Of a DNA stretch of 17,599 nt, positions 1 to 7,075 are shown piece after piece (position 1 is the first letter of the stretch; every line of letters begins with the position of its first letter). The stretch is taken from the NCBI GenBank assembly GCA_046304235.1, contig JBKCEW010000047.1, positions 1 to 17,599 of the forward strand. The letters run 5' to 3'. Source of the stretch: CANHVK01 sp046304235 (GTDB lineage: Bacteria > Bacteroidota > Bacteroidia > Flavobacteriales_D > Crocinitomicaceae). Under the pieces are notes generated by a model. That model saw nothing but the letters and a program-made list of their open reading frames with translations, made no database searches and had not been told where the DNA came from. The position numbers were made by a program, and so were the translations under genes.

Positions 1-170
1 AATTAATCGTTTTTTATATTAGATTTTTAATTAAAATTCTTTAAAAAATTTGTTTCTTGAAAATAAAATAGTATATTAGCATTAATTAACATAATAAAAT
101 GTAACGCCTATAGAATAAACATTACTCTGATTTTTTAATAACCAAGGGAAACCTTATAATTTTTAGAGTT
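1..170. other. AT-rich leader upstream of the sigma factor gene, no gene seen
   Basis: This stretch is very AT-rich, with stops in all frames and no ORF that looks coding. It presumably carries the sigma-factor promoter and leader, but I cannot place a convincing TAnnTTTG box. A purine-rich AAGGGAAA about 20 nt before the ATG is too far away to be a standard ribosome binding site. Confidence 0.4.
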
Positions 171-761
171 ATGTTTCATTCAGTGGAAGATTCACTACTT
201 GTGAGTCAATATTTAGCAGGCGATTCTAAATCATTTGAGATTTTAATCAATAGATATAAAAGAATACTTTTTAAAAGTATTTTAAGTAAAGTTAAGTCCT
301 CTGATTTAGCTGAAGATATTTTTCAAGATACATTCTTTAAAATTATAAATACCCTACATGCAGGGAAATATAATGAAGAAGGTAAATTTTTACCTTGGGC
401 TTCACGTATTGCAAACAATTTAATCATCGACCATTTTAGAAAACAAAAAGGGAAAAGGATGATTTCTGAAAGTTCGTCAAATGATGAAAGTTATTCGATA
501 TTTTCTCGTATCAGTTCGGAAGACGAAAGTTGGATTGATAGCACGATGCGTGAGGAATTAGAAGGTCAGTTGGTAGATGTGATTGATTTCTTACCAGAAA
601 ACCAACAAGAGTTAATCAGAATGCGTATTTTTCAAGGGTATTCATTTAAAGAAATAGCAGAATTACAAGGGATTAGCATCAATACTGCTTTGGGTAGAAT
701 GCGCTATGCCGTTCAAAATATTCGTAAAATCGTCGAAGAAAAAGAATTAGTTGAATTGTGA
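171..761 (+). CDS. ECF-type sigma-70 family RNA polymerase sigma factor
   Basis: This 196-residue protein has the two-domain layout of group 4 (ECF) sigma factors, which direct RNA polymerase to a subset of promoters. Sigma region 2 lies at about residues 10-95 and includes the DIFQDTFFKI core-binding/-10 helix and the PWASRIANNLIIDHFRK segment. Region 4 lies at about 138-188, with a helix-turn-helix around FKEIAELQGISINTALGRMR for -35 recognition. Region 3 is absent, as expected for ECF factors. No anti-sigma gene follows, and the next gene (gcvT) is convergent, so this is a monocistronic unit ending in the shared hairpin terminator. It resembles from memory a sigma factor conserved across Flavobacteriia; its regulon cannot be deduced here. 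The ATG at 171 is supported by the usual N-terminal length. I see no clear -33/-7 promoter upstream. Confidence 0.95.
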   Translation: MFHSVEDSLLVSQYLAGDSKSFEILINRYKRILFKSILSKVKSSDLAEDIFQDTFFKIINTLHAGKYNEEGKFLPWASRIANNLIIDHFRKQKGKRMISESSSNDESYSIFSRISSEDESWIDSTMREELEGQLVDVIDFLPENQQELIRMRIFQGYSFKEIAELQGISINTALGRMRYAVQNIRKIVEEKELVEL

Positions 762-768
762 TTTTTAT

Positions 769-800
769 CTTCCCTCCTTGAGGAGGGATTGAGGGAGGTG
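769..800. repeat. Short GC-rich inverted repeat with a third related arm
   Basis: Just after the sigma factor stop, TCCCTCC (771-777) pairs with GGAGGGA (782-788) around a TTGA loop. A second purine-rich arm, GGGAGG, follows at about 793-798 and could pair with the same left arm instead. The GC-rich composition stands out against the AT-rich surroundings. Short elements of this CTCC/GGAGG type are, as I recall, dispersed between genes in flavobacterial genomes. There is no T-tract, so it is not a standard terminator. Confidence 0.5.
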
Positions 801-832
801 ACATCAGATAATAATAGAAAATAGTGATAAAC

Positions 833-867
833 AAAAAAAAAGAGTGTCCAACCAGACACTCTTTTTT
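833..867. terminator. Bidirectional intrinsic terminator between the sigma factor gene and gcvT
   Basis: The stem AGAGTGTC (841-848) pairs perfectly with GACACTCT (855-862) around a 6-nt loop, CAACCA. An A-tract lies at 833-840 and a T-tract at 862-867, so the hairpin is followed by a U-run on either strand. It lies between the stops of two convergent genes and probably ends both transcripts. Confidence 0.9.
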
Positions 868-890
868 ATAATCAACTATTAAATAGTATT

Positions 891-1973
891 TTATTTTTTG
901 TAGAAAGGCAATTTAACCACTTTCGCTTTAATTCCTTTTTCACGGATAGAAATGAAAATTTCAGTTTCCAATTTAGCGAATTCAGTTTTTACATAACCTA
1001 AACCAATTCCTAATTTCATTGAAGGCGACATTGTACCAGAAGTTACAATACCGATTTCGTTTCCGTCAGCATCAACAATAGGGTAGTCGTGACGAGGAAT
1101 TCCACGGTCAATCATTTCAAAAGCGATTAATTTACGGCTAACACCTTCTTCTTTTTGTTTTTTCAAGTAATCAGAATCGATAAAGTCTTTTGTGAATTTA
1201 GTAATCCATCCTAAACCTGCTTCGATTGGCGAAGTGGTATCGTTGATATCGTTTCCGTATAAACAGTAACCCATTTCCAAACGTAAAGTGTCACGTGCAG
1301 CCAATCCGATTGGTTTAATACCATAAGAAGCACCCGCTTCAAATACTTTATCCCAAACTTGTTGGATAGATTCGTTTTTTACATAAATTTCAAATCCTCC
1401 CGCACCTGTGTATCCAGTAGCAGAAATAATAGTGTGCTCAACACCAGCGAAATCACCCACTACGAAATTGTAATATGGAATTCCGTTTAAGTCAATACTT
1501 GTCAATGATTGCATAGCTTCAGATGCTTTTGGTCCTTGGATAGCCAACAAAGAATAATCGTCAGAAACGTTTTTCATTTCTACCCCCATATCATTGTGAG
1601 AAGAAATCCAGTTCCAATCTTTTTCAATGTTAGAAGCGTTAACAACCAATAAATATTGCTCTTCTTTAATTTTATAAACAATTAAATCATCTACAATTCC
1701 TCCTTTACCGTTTGGCAAACAAGAATATTGTGCTTTTCCAGGAGTCAAAACGGATGCGTCGTTTGTAGTCACTTTTTGAATTAAATCCAACGCTTTTGGA
1801 CCATTTAAAAGGAATTCACCCATGTGTGAAACGTCAAAAACACCTACACCATTTCTAACAGTTTCATGTTCGATGTTTACACCTTCGTATTGAACAGGCA
1901 TATTGTAACCTGCAAATGGAACCATTTTCGCACCAAGCGAAATATGTGTTTCAGTAAGCGCTGTATTTTTCAT
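891..1973 (-). CDS. gcvT: Glycine cleavage system T protein (aminomethyltransferase)
   Basis: GcvT transfers the aminomethyl group carried on the lipoyl arm of GcvH to tetrahydrofolate, releasing ammonia and forming 5,10-methylene-THF. It acts in the cytosol as part of the glycine cleavage complex. At 360 residues it has the standard length. Recognisable motifs are FDVSHMGEF (46-54), the GGIVDDLIVY segment (91-100) holding the conserved folate-site aspartate, the GYTGAGGFE segment near 190, and the C-terminal GIVTSGTMSPS region. The ATG start fits the family N-terminus (LTETHISLGAKMVPFAGY). The gene is monocistronic, with gcvH and gcvP not adjacent. A TACTTTTG -7 box lies about 18 nt upstream, and the gene ends at the bidirectional terminator. 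Confidence 0.97.
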   Translation of the reverse strand: MKNTALTETHISLGAKMVPFAGYNMPVQYEGVNIEHETVRNGVGVFDVSHMGEFLLNGPKALDLIQKVTTNDASVLTPGKAQYSCLPNGKGGIVDDLIVYKIKEEQYLLVVNASNIEKDWNWISSHNDMGVEMKNVSDDYSLLAIQGPKASEAMQSLTSIDLNGIPYYNFVVGDFAGVEHTIISATGYTGAGGFEIYVKNESIQQVWDKVFEAGASYGIKPIGLAARDTLRLEMGYCLYGNDINDTTSPIEAGLGWITKFTKDFIDSDYLKKQKEEGVSRKLIAFEMIDRGIPRHDYPIVDADGNEIGIVTSGTMSPSMKLGIGLGYVKTEFAKLETEIFISIREKGIKAKVVKLPFYKK

Positions 1974-1990
1974 TTATCAAAAAGTTTTCG

Positions 1991-1998
1991 CAAAAGTA
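1991..1998 (-). promoter_or_regulatory. Putative -7 promoter box of gcvT
   Basis: Read on the minus strand this is TACTTTTG, a match to the Bacteroidota TAnnTTTG element, about 18 nt upstream of the gcvT start. No TTG-type -33 box is seen at the usual distance, so only the -7 part is supported. It would give a very short 5' leader. Confidence 0.5.
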
Positions 1999-2073
1999 GG
2001 AAAATAAGATTTAGAATTTTCGTTAATAATTAATAGTTATTTACATAAAAGAAATAATTTCTAAATTCGTACT

Positions 2074-3000
2074 ATGTCTTTGACTGAGGTTTTCAATACC
2101 CATCGTTCCATTTTACAACACGTGGAAATTCCTGATTTAGCGCAACGGGGGATTAAACTCTATGTAAAACGCGATGATTTAATTCATTCCGAGGTTTCTG
2201 GAAATAAGTGGAGAAAATTGAAATACAACATAAAACAAGTGTATCAAGGCAAATTTGAGGGTATTTTAACTTTTGGAGGAGCGTTTTCAAACCATTTAGT
2301 GGCAACAGCGAGTGCGTGTCATCAATTAGGGTTGAAATCCATTGGTTTTGTGCGTGGAGATGAGTTGAATGTCAATTCAAATGATACCTTGGCTCGATGC
2401 AATTCGTTAGGGATGGAGTTGCGTTTTTCACCTCGTGAAGAATACGCTTTACGCAACGACAAACAATACATTCACGAATTGCAATCTGAGAATTTTGGCT
2501 ATTTTCCTGTTCCAGAAGGTGGTGCGAATTATTTGGGGGTTATTGGTTGTCAGGAAATTGTACAAGAAATTGATATACCGATTGACCATCTTTTTGTTGC
2601 TCAGGGAACAACAACTACGAGTTGCGGAATTTTAATCGGTAAAAAAGAAAATACCAAATTACACGTGGTTCCTGTGTTGAAGGGATTTCATTCTCGTGAA
2701 ACGATGAACGAAATCTTAAAATATGTTCTTTTAGATGAAGAATATGCTTCCGAATTGATTTCAGAGGTCATTGTTCATTCCGAAGACCATTTTGGCGGTT
2801 ACGGAAAATACACCGACGAACTTATTCAATTCATTCAAGAAATGTATCATTCTTACCAAGTTCCGCTCGATTTTGTATATACCGGAAAAGCCTTTTTTGC
2901 AATGCTTAAAGCCTTACGTAATGGCAATTATGATAACCAAACCATAGTGTTTATCCATACTGGTGGCTTGCAAGGGAATGGGGAGGTGATTGGTTTTTAG
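2074..3000 (+). CDS. PLP-dependent ACC deaminase / D-cysteine desulfhydrase family protein
   Basis: This 308-residue protein belongs to the fold-type II PLP enzymes of the 1-aminocyclopropane-1-carboxylate deaminase/D-cysteine desulfhydrase family. Near the N-terminus KRDDL (32-36) is followed by SGNKWRKL, in which K45 should form the Schiff base with PLP. The phosphate/substrate loop is FGGAFSNHLVATA (about 67-79), with a glycine/threonine-rich stretch (AQGTTTTSCGI) further on and a C-terminal FIHTGGLQG motif typical of the family. Substrate cannot be decided: ACC deaminase activity is rare in this phylum, and D-cysteine desulfhydrase or an unknown amino acid lyase is equally possible. It is divergent from gcvT across a 100-bp spacer and stands alone. 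The ATG follows a near-match to the -7 box (TAAATTCG). Confidence 0.85.
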   Translation: MSLTEVFNTHRSILQHVEIPDLAQRGIKLYVKRDDLIHSEVSGNKWRKLKYNIKQVYQGKFEGILTFGGAFSNHLVATASACHQLGLKSIGFVRGDELNVNSNDTLARCNSLGMELRFSPREEYALRNDKQYIHELQSENFGYFPVPEGGANYLGVIGCQEIVQEIDIPIDHLFVAQGTTTTSCGILIGKKENTKLHVVPVLKGFHSRETMNEILKYVLLDEEYASELISEVIVHSEDHFGGYGKYTDELIQFIQEMYHSYQVPLDFVYTGKAFFAMLKALRNGNYDNQTIVFIHTGGLQGNGEVIGF

Positions 3001-3217
3001 GGTGGTATATTTTTATTGTTTTAATGGTTTGCTGCTCAAAGAAGTTTGCAGTTTTATTCGAGATATTTTTGCGGAAAAGGATTTTTCTTTTATTTCATTC
3101 TTTAAAACACTTTTTCTTATCGATCTCAATATTCAACATCCAATTCGGCTTATTAATCTTAATCGAAATAAAAGCTTGATGGAAGTGATAACCGAGTATA
3201 TTGACGATTTGAATTGA
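2990..3217 (+). pseudogene. Doubtful short ORF, possible 3' remnant of a lost gene
   Basis: A 75-codon open frame overlaps the end of the PLP enzyme gene by 11 nt and runs into the spacer before the phosphatase gene. It opens only at a TTG, with no ribosome binding site visible and no ATG until near its end, so it is unlikely to be an intact gene. Its C-terminal half (roughly FIRDIFAEKDFSF through MEVITEYIDDLN) has the mixed hydrophobic/charged texture of a real folded domain, which makes a decayed 3' end plausible. I do not recognise the family. It could equally be a chance open frame in an AT-rich spacer. Confidence 0.3.
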
Positions 3218-3270
3218 AAATAATTGAGATAGATTTAATGAAGATGTAGTTCTAATTTATCACTTCTCAT

Positions 3271-4791
3271 TCAACGAGTAATCAATTCATGCTTATCAGA
3301 TTCAATTACAAATGTTTTTTCGACTGATGTAATTCCATTTGGAGTTTTAATGGATGAAATTATTACATAATTTACTTTTATTTCATCCATATTTATTTCT
3401 AAAATTAAATATCCATTTTCAGTATTGTTGCAATATTTCATATGGGGATTATTTGTTAAATAGCGTTCATGTCTATTAACAGCTTCTTCCTTTGAAAAAT
3501 ATTCATCATCATTTGCTGAAGTAATACTGCTTACAATTAATTCTACAGCAATATTATCGTTCGATGAAGCAGTTCCATTTCGATCTGATTCCAATGCAAT
3601 AGCACGATGATAATCACCTGTTACAAAAACAGTATTATGAATTTCTTTGCTTTCAATGTACTTAATCAATTTTTCTCTTTCGATAGGATAGCCATCCCAG
3701 CCATCCATGTACTTTTCGCCAGTTTTAGAACCTGAATACATAGGTCCAAAAGGAACTTGGTTGCAGATTAAATTCCATTTAGCTCTTTTTTCGAGATTTT
3801 TTTCGAGCCAAGTCAACTGGCGATCACCTAAAATCGTGCGTGAAATATTATAATAATTAGGCGATGAAACACTATCTGATTGAATACTTCTTTCTTCAAC
3901 TCTTGTATCAAGAACGATGAGATTAATCATAGAGCCAATCGAAAAAGAACGATACAACGGCTCATTTAGTTTTGGAGCAATCGGCAGCCATTCGTAATAA
4001 GCTTTTACAGCTGCTGATTTTCGATCAAGCCAATTTCCTTCTTCTTTTTGGTGATTTTCTGCACCTTCATTGTATGTATTATTCGCAATTTCGTGATCGT
4101 CCCAAGTTGTAATCATTGGTTTTAATTGATGTAATTTCATTAGATCCTTGTCAAGCCGGTATAAAGAATATCTCGTTCGGTAATCATCTAATGAAATAAT
4201 TTCGTGAGTTGGAACATTGATGCGACCAATACTAGTATCTCCATATGTACCTACTCCGTATTCGTAGATATAATCTCCTAAATGAACAACTAAATCAATA
4301 CCCTTATTATCAGCTATAGAACGATAATTGGTAAAAAAACCCCACTCATAATTACTGCAGGAAGCAAAAGCTATTTTATAAGATTCTGGATTAGCTGGAA
4401 GCGTTTTTGTTGTTCCAATAATTGAATATTTATTTTGGTAAATGAATCGATAGTAATAGGTTGTATTTTGTTTTAAATTTGAAATTTTCTCTTTTACCGT
4501 AAAGTCTGAATCTTGATCTGTGATCACTTTGGATTTTTGAACTGTTTTAGTGAAAAGTGAATCAATAGCTAGCTCGAAACTAATTTCCGCCTTCGTTACT
4601 GACTTATCCAATATCACTTTGGACCAAATTATTACACTATTTTCAGTAGGGTCACCACTTGCTACACCATGATAAAATGGTGCTAGTGAAGCATCTAAAT
4701 GTGGAAGTAATCCAGGATGAACATTTAGAATATTTTGGTTAAAAGAGTAGCAAAAATAAAAGAAGGATATAATAAAAAGAATAAATCGCAT
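3271..4791 (-). CDS. Secreted PhoD-like alkaline phosphatase/phosphodiesterase
   Basis: This 506-residue exported metallophosphoesterase resembles the PhoD family, which releases phosphate from phosphomono- and diesters using Fe3+/Ca2+ centres in PhoD itself. Residues 1-19 form a hydrophobic signal peptide. A PhoD-type N-terminal beta domain covers about 35-135 (FYHGVASGDPTENSVIIWSKV). The catalytic domain follows: IAFASCSNYEWGFF with C145, HLGDYIYEYG with D173 and Y176, TTWDDHEIANN (228-238), NQVPFGPM, WDGYP and TGDYHRA (391-397), which together supply the metal ligands. There is no T9SS sorting domain at the C-terminus, so it is probably periplasmic or surface-associated. It stands alone with no phosphate-regulon neighbours. 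A TATTTTTG-like box lies about 78 nt upstream on the minus strand, which is weak promoter evidence. Confidence 0.88.
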   Translation of the reverse strand: MRFILFIISFFYFCYSFNQNILNVHPGLLPHLDASLAPFYHGVASGDPTENSVIIWSKVILDKSVTKAEISFELAIDSLFTKTVQKSKVITDQDSDFTVKEKISNLKQNTTYYYRFIYQNKYSIIGTTKTLPANPESYKIAFASCSNYEWGFFTNYRSIADNKGIDLVVHLGDYIYEYGVGTYGDTSIGRINVPTHEIISLDDYRTRYSLYRLDKDLMKLHQLKPMITTWDDHEIANNTYNEGAENHQKEEGNWLDRKSAAVKAYYEWLPIAPKLNEPLYRSFSIGSMINLIVLDTRVEERSIQSDSVSSPNYYNISRTILGDRQLTWLEKNLEKRAKWNLICNQVPFGPMYSGSKTGEKYMDGWDGYPIEREKLIKYIESKEIHNTVFVTGDYHRAIALESDRNGTASSNDNIAVELIVSSITSANDDEYFSKEEAVNRHERYLTNNPHMKYCNNTENGYLILEINMDEIKVNYVIISSIKTPNGITSVEKTFVIESDKHELITR

Positions 4792-5185
4792 ATTATTTTT
4801 TTTAAAAGTAGAGATTTAGCATAGAATACATGTTAACAGATGATTAATTGTTTTAAAAGTTAGACTAACAAAAATAATTTTATAAATCTTTATAAGTGAT
4901 ATAAAAAGCACTGATTTAACGAAATATTTTGGTAATCGTGGTCGTGTTTCAGAAATTCTATACAGAAAAGAGAACTTACTTTGACAATAATTCGAAAATT
5001 ACACAAAGAATGTGGAATACCAGTAGAGTTATTGTTGGCGTAAAGTATAATTATACCATTGTATAACGTACAAGCTAATTTTTTAAAACAAATGCTTCAC
5101 AAATTTTAAAAATTATTACCCCTCAATATCTCCCGGTTTTTTATCGGAATCAAAGCGAGAAGTTTTATTTCGCTTTTCTATTTCC
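4792..5185. other. 394-bp spacer with two decayed coding traces
   Basis: No intact gene fits here. The AT-rich left part (4792-4885) shows nothing coding. 4886-5043 is a frameshifted HigA-like remnant on the plus strand. 5044-5115 holds nothing I recognise. 5116-5185 is an open, highly charged coding-like tail on the minus strand, joining the end of the DUF1826-like gene in a different frame. Confidence 0.7.
4886..5043 (+). pseudogene. Frameshifted C-terminal remnant of a HigA-type antitoxin
   Basis: Two short adjoining frames together read like the DNA-binding half of HigA-family (XRE/HTH_3) antitoxins. The first, opening after a TAA at 4883-4885, contains STDLTKYFGNRGRVSEIL followed by YRKENLL and a TGA at 4982-4984. 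The second, from about 4981, reads LTIIRKLHKECGIPVELLLA and stops at 5041-5043. The family pattern, from memory, is KDL.PYFG.K.RVSE.L.RK..L....IRKLH..LGIP.E.L, so the join restores a continuous match if one base is missing near 4980. The N-terminal part of a normal antitoxin is absent and no HigB toxin is recognisable nearby. This is therefore a dead fragment of a toxin-antitoxin module. I am confident of the motif match, less so of the exact extent. Confidence 0.75.
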
Positions 5186-5193
5186 TCAACAAA
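5116..5193 (-). pseudogene. Out-of-frame charged tail, possible lost C-terminus of the DUF1826-like gene
   Basis: Read on the minus strand this gives FVEEIEKRNKTSRF followed by DSDKKPGDIEG and a TAA at 5116-5118. It has no start codon and is preceded by a TAA in its own frame. It joins the upstream gene's reading frame if one base is removed from the ATTTG just before that gene's TGA, giving ...RLLLIVEEIEKRNK.... The hydrophilic composition is typical of a natural C-terminal tail. Either a true frameshift has shortened the gene or there is a one-base sequencing error. Confidence 0.45.
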
Positions 5194-5881
5194 TTAACAA
5201 CAACCTTTTCTTACCATTCTCTCTTGGTGCTCGATGTACACAAGGTAATACCTTGCTTGAAGGATGGTCAACAGCCAAACGCCAAATATGACCAGTTTCA
5301 GCTTGTATAGGTAAGTTATTAGGTTTGGATTTGTAATGTAAATCGAAAAAATGGTCACTTAAAAACGATTCAAATTCAGTTGATTCACCTTCAAAAAGCG
5401 AAAATAATTGTTCTCGGATTTCTGGTATGGTAATTTTTTGATCAGCTTGTTCATTCGATATGAGTTCACTTGGATTACCATAATAAGTACAAAGAAACGT
5501 GTCAGTTGCAATAGGGGAGCGGTCTACGTGATAAGAATAAACGTCAGTCGGAAAGAATGGAAAACTTGTATCTTCCTCATAGTACTTGATGATATTCAAC
5601 ACAGGGGAAGCTCCTTGATTTTGCAAAAGTTCATAATCATTGAGGATCGTATTTATAGCTATGATCCCAGCTTCACTCAGCTTAATATTTTTTAAATCAG
5701 CAGGGTTAATTTCAATAATGTTTTTCTGAAATTCAAAAGCGTTTACAATCGCTTCATAATCCCCTTCAATTTCTCTTTTCCAGCTCAAAGCATTGATTTT
5801 TCCTTCAAAAGGTGTACTCACCAATTCTTCAAAAGTGTTTACAAATAAAAGATTTTCGTTTGTTTGAGGATTGATTTTCAT
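5186..5881 (-). CDS. DUF1826-like protein of unknown function
   Basis: This 231-residue soluble protein has no signal peptide or membrane helix. Two motifs match my recollection of the DUF1826 family: YSYHVDRSPIATDTFLCTYYG (HVD at 118-120) and CVHRAPRENGKKRLLLI near the C-terminus (H216, R226). The HxD ... H ... R arrangement recalls iron/2-oxoglutarate dioxygenases, but that is inference; the family's activity is unknown to me. The tryptophan- and proline-poor N-terminal 90 residues show nothing recognisable. The ORF stops right after LLLIC at a TGA, and a coding-like 25-residue tail continues in another frame (5116-5193), so the 3' end may be frameshifted. The gene is monocistronic; upstream is the repeat-rich block at 5962-6142, and I see no clear -7 box. 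Confidence 0.65.
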   Translation of the reverse strand: MKINPQTNENLLFVNTFEELVSTPFEGKINALSWKREIEGDYEAIVNAFEFQKNIIEINPADLKNIKLSEAGIIAINTILNDYELLQNQGASPVLNIIKYYEEDTSFPFFPTDVYSYHVDRSPIATDTFLCTYYGNPSELISNEQADQKITIPEIREQLFSLFEGESTEFESFLSDHFFDLHYKSKPNNLPIQAETGHIWRLAVDHPSSKVLPCVHRAPRENGKKRLLLIC

Positions 5882-5961
5882 AAAATTGAAATACTTTGTG
5901 ATTTGTTGTTTTAATGTCTGGTATTTAAAATATTAATTCTATAAATTACCCGAAATTTTAT

Positions 5962-6142
5962 TCCGAAGCGAAATTTCAATGTCGCCTTATTTTTAGAGAG
6001 AGTGTAGCGAACTGAAATTAGGGAACCACAAGGAAGCACGCTAGTGATCACCGAAGTGGTCGAATTTCAGAAGTGAAACGAAATGATAAAAATACAGCGA
6101 CGAGTTTCTTTTGATTCTTTTCTTTGCGGAAAAGAAAAGAAT
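5962..6142. repeat. Intergenic block of nested inverted repeats, probably a dispersed element
   Basis: This gene-free block between the DUF1826-like gene and the aminolipid operon is richer in G+C than the other spacers. CTGAAATT (6012-6019) is inverted as AATTTCAG (6063-6070), enclosing a region with a smaller CAC-CGAA-GTG hairpin (about 6049-6058). A long A/T-purine hairpin follows: ATTCTTTTCTTT (6114-6125) pairs with AAAGAAAAGAAT (6131-6142) around GCGGA. Similar TTCTTTTCTTTGCGGAAAAGAA hairpins are, as I recall, common between genes in Flavobacteriales. The last hairpin lies only 2 nt beyond the glsB-like stop codon and may also act as a 3' end structure for that transcript, although no U-run follows it. 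Confidence 0.55.
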
Positions 6143-6144
6143 AA

Positions 6145-7071
6145 TTATAAAACCATTGAATTTATATGCCTCTCTTTCTTATCCTCAAAAATATCCGCTA
6201 TCGTCACCAAAATCCCTGTTTCTTCAACGTCTCCAAACTCATGGTTCACAGCAGTACCAAAGGTTTTCATCGTTGGTGATAAATGCATATAAATATTAAC
6301 TAAAGGAGGAACGTTTTCGTTGTGAGAACGAACAAATGAGTTTAACACTTTGAATCCATCTTTGAACGAAAGTCCTTCTAATTGGTCAACTATAAACTGT
6401 TTATCATACTGTTGAACAAGCGGTGTATAAGGGTGCATTAAATTTTCTTTATCAGGGAAATAATGGTTCATAAAATGAAGAAGAAAATCTCTCGATTCAC
6501 GGTTATAAGTTGGATACATGGTTACTTTTCCAAAGAAATATTTCATCGTAGGATTTTTAACTATTAACGCACCAAGGCCATCCCAAATATTGTCTAATGC
6601 AAATAACCCTTTTCGTGGATTTACAGCAGGTTGAAAATTAGGCTGGACCCAACTTCTTCCTAATTCAATAGTATATGGAAGGTAATCTTTGATAAATTTA
6701 TCTGAAAAGTCAAAATAATGGTGAGTAGAAAGTCTGATTTCATCGTTCACCAAGGCGTTTCCACATAATATATAGCGGTAACCTCCAACTATTTCATTAT
6801 CCTCTGGTGACCAAACGATTAATTGCTCGTAACACGTATCGTTTGTGTCAAATTCATCCAAATCAATGGGTAAACCAGTTCCTCCTCCAGATTCTCTGAA
6901 AGTCACTTCACGCAAACGACCGATTTCTTTTATCGTATTTGGTGCATTGTGAATATTAACAATGTAAATTTCATTGTCTCCCTTGCGGGTTTTACGTATA
7001 AATCTTTCAGCAGTTAATTCGCTTAAAATTAAATCTGTTGAAATTGGTTCTATAATAGGCTGTTGTAACAT
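6145..7071 (-). CDS. glsB: GNAT-fold N-acyltransferase, GlsB/OlsB-like aminolipid synthase
   Basis: This 308-residue protein belongs to the hemolysin-type acyltransferases (Acetyltransf_5/COG3176), which include OlsB and Bacteroides GlsB. Those enzymes join a 3-hydroxy fatty acid to the amino group of ornithine or glycine. The family signature is EIGRLREVTFRESGGGTGLP (about 49-68) followed by DEFDT and YEQLIVW...EIVGGYRYI (81-101), the acyl-donor-binding core of the GNAT fold. About 200 C-terminal residues extend the core, as in other Bacteroidota members. There is no signal peptide, so it should act at the inner face of the cytoplasmic membrane. It starts 4 nt after the PlsC-like gene stops, indicating cotranscription and a two-step pathway. 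Whether the amino acid is glycine or ornithine cannot be read from sequence; the symbol follows the best-known Bacteroidota pair. Confidence 0.72.
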   Translation of the reverse strand: MLQQPIIEPISTDLILSELTAERFIRKTRKGDNEIYIVNIHNAPNTIKEIGRLREVTFRESGGGTGLPIDLDEFDTNDTCYEQLIVWSPEDNEIVGGYRYILCGNALVNDEIRLSTHHYFDFSDKFIKDYLPYTIELGRSWVQPNFQPAVNPRKGLFALDNIWDGLGALIVKNPTMKYFFGKVTMYPTYNRESRDFLLHFMNHYFPDKENLMHPYTPLVQQYDKQFIVDQLEGLSFKDGFKVLNSFVRSHNENVPPLVNIYMHLSPTMKTFGTAVNHEFGDVEETGILVTIADIFEDKKERHINSMVL

Positions 7072-7075
7072 AATC

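Noticed and set aside
1974..2073. Possible glycine riboswitch in front of gcvT
   Set aside because: The spacer is only 100 bp, AT-rich, shared by divergent genes, and shows no paired helices of the glycine aptamer type.
5408..5695. 95-codon plus-strand ORF opposite the DUF1826-like gene
   Set aside because: It lies wholly within a better-supported minus-strand gene with recognisable motifs; its translation has no protein-like features.
6083..6299. Two short plus-strand ORFs starting in the repeat-rich block
   Set aside because: They run through the long hairpin and into the antisense of the GNAT gene; composition is low-complexity and overlap decides against them.
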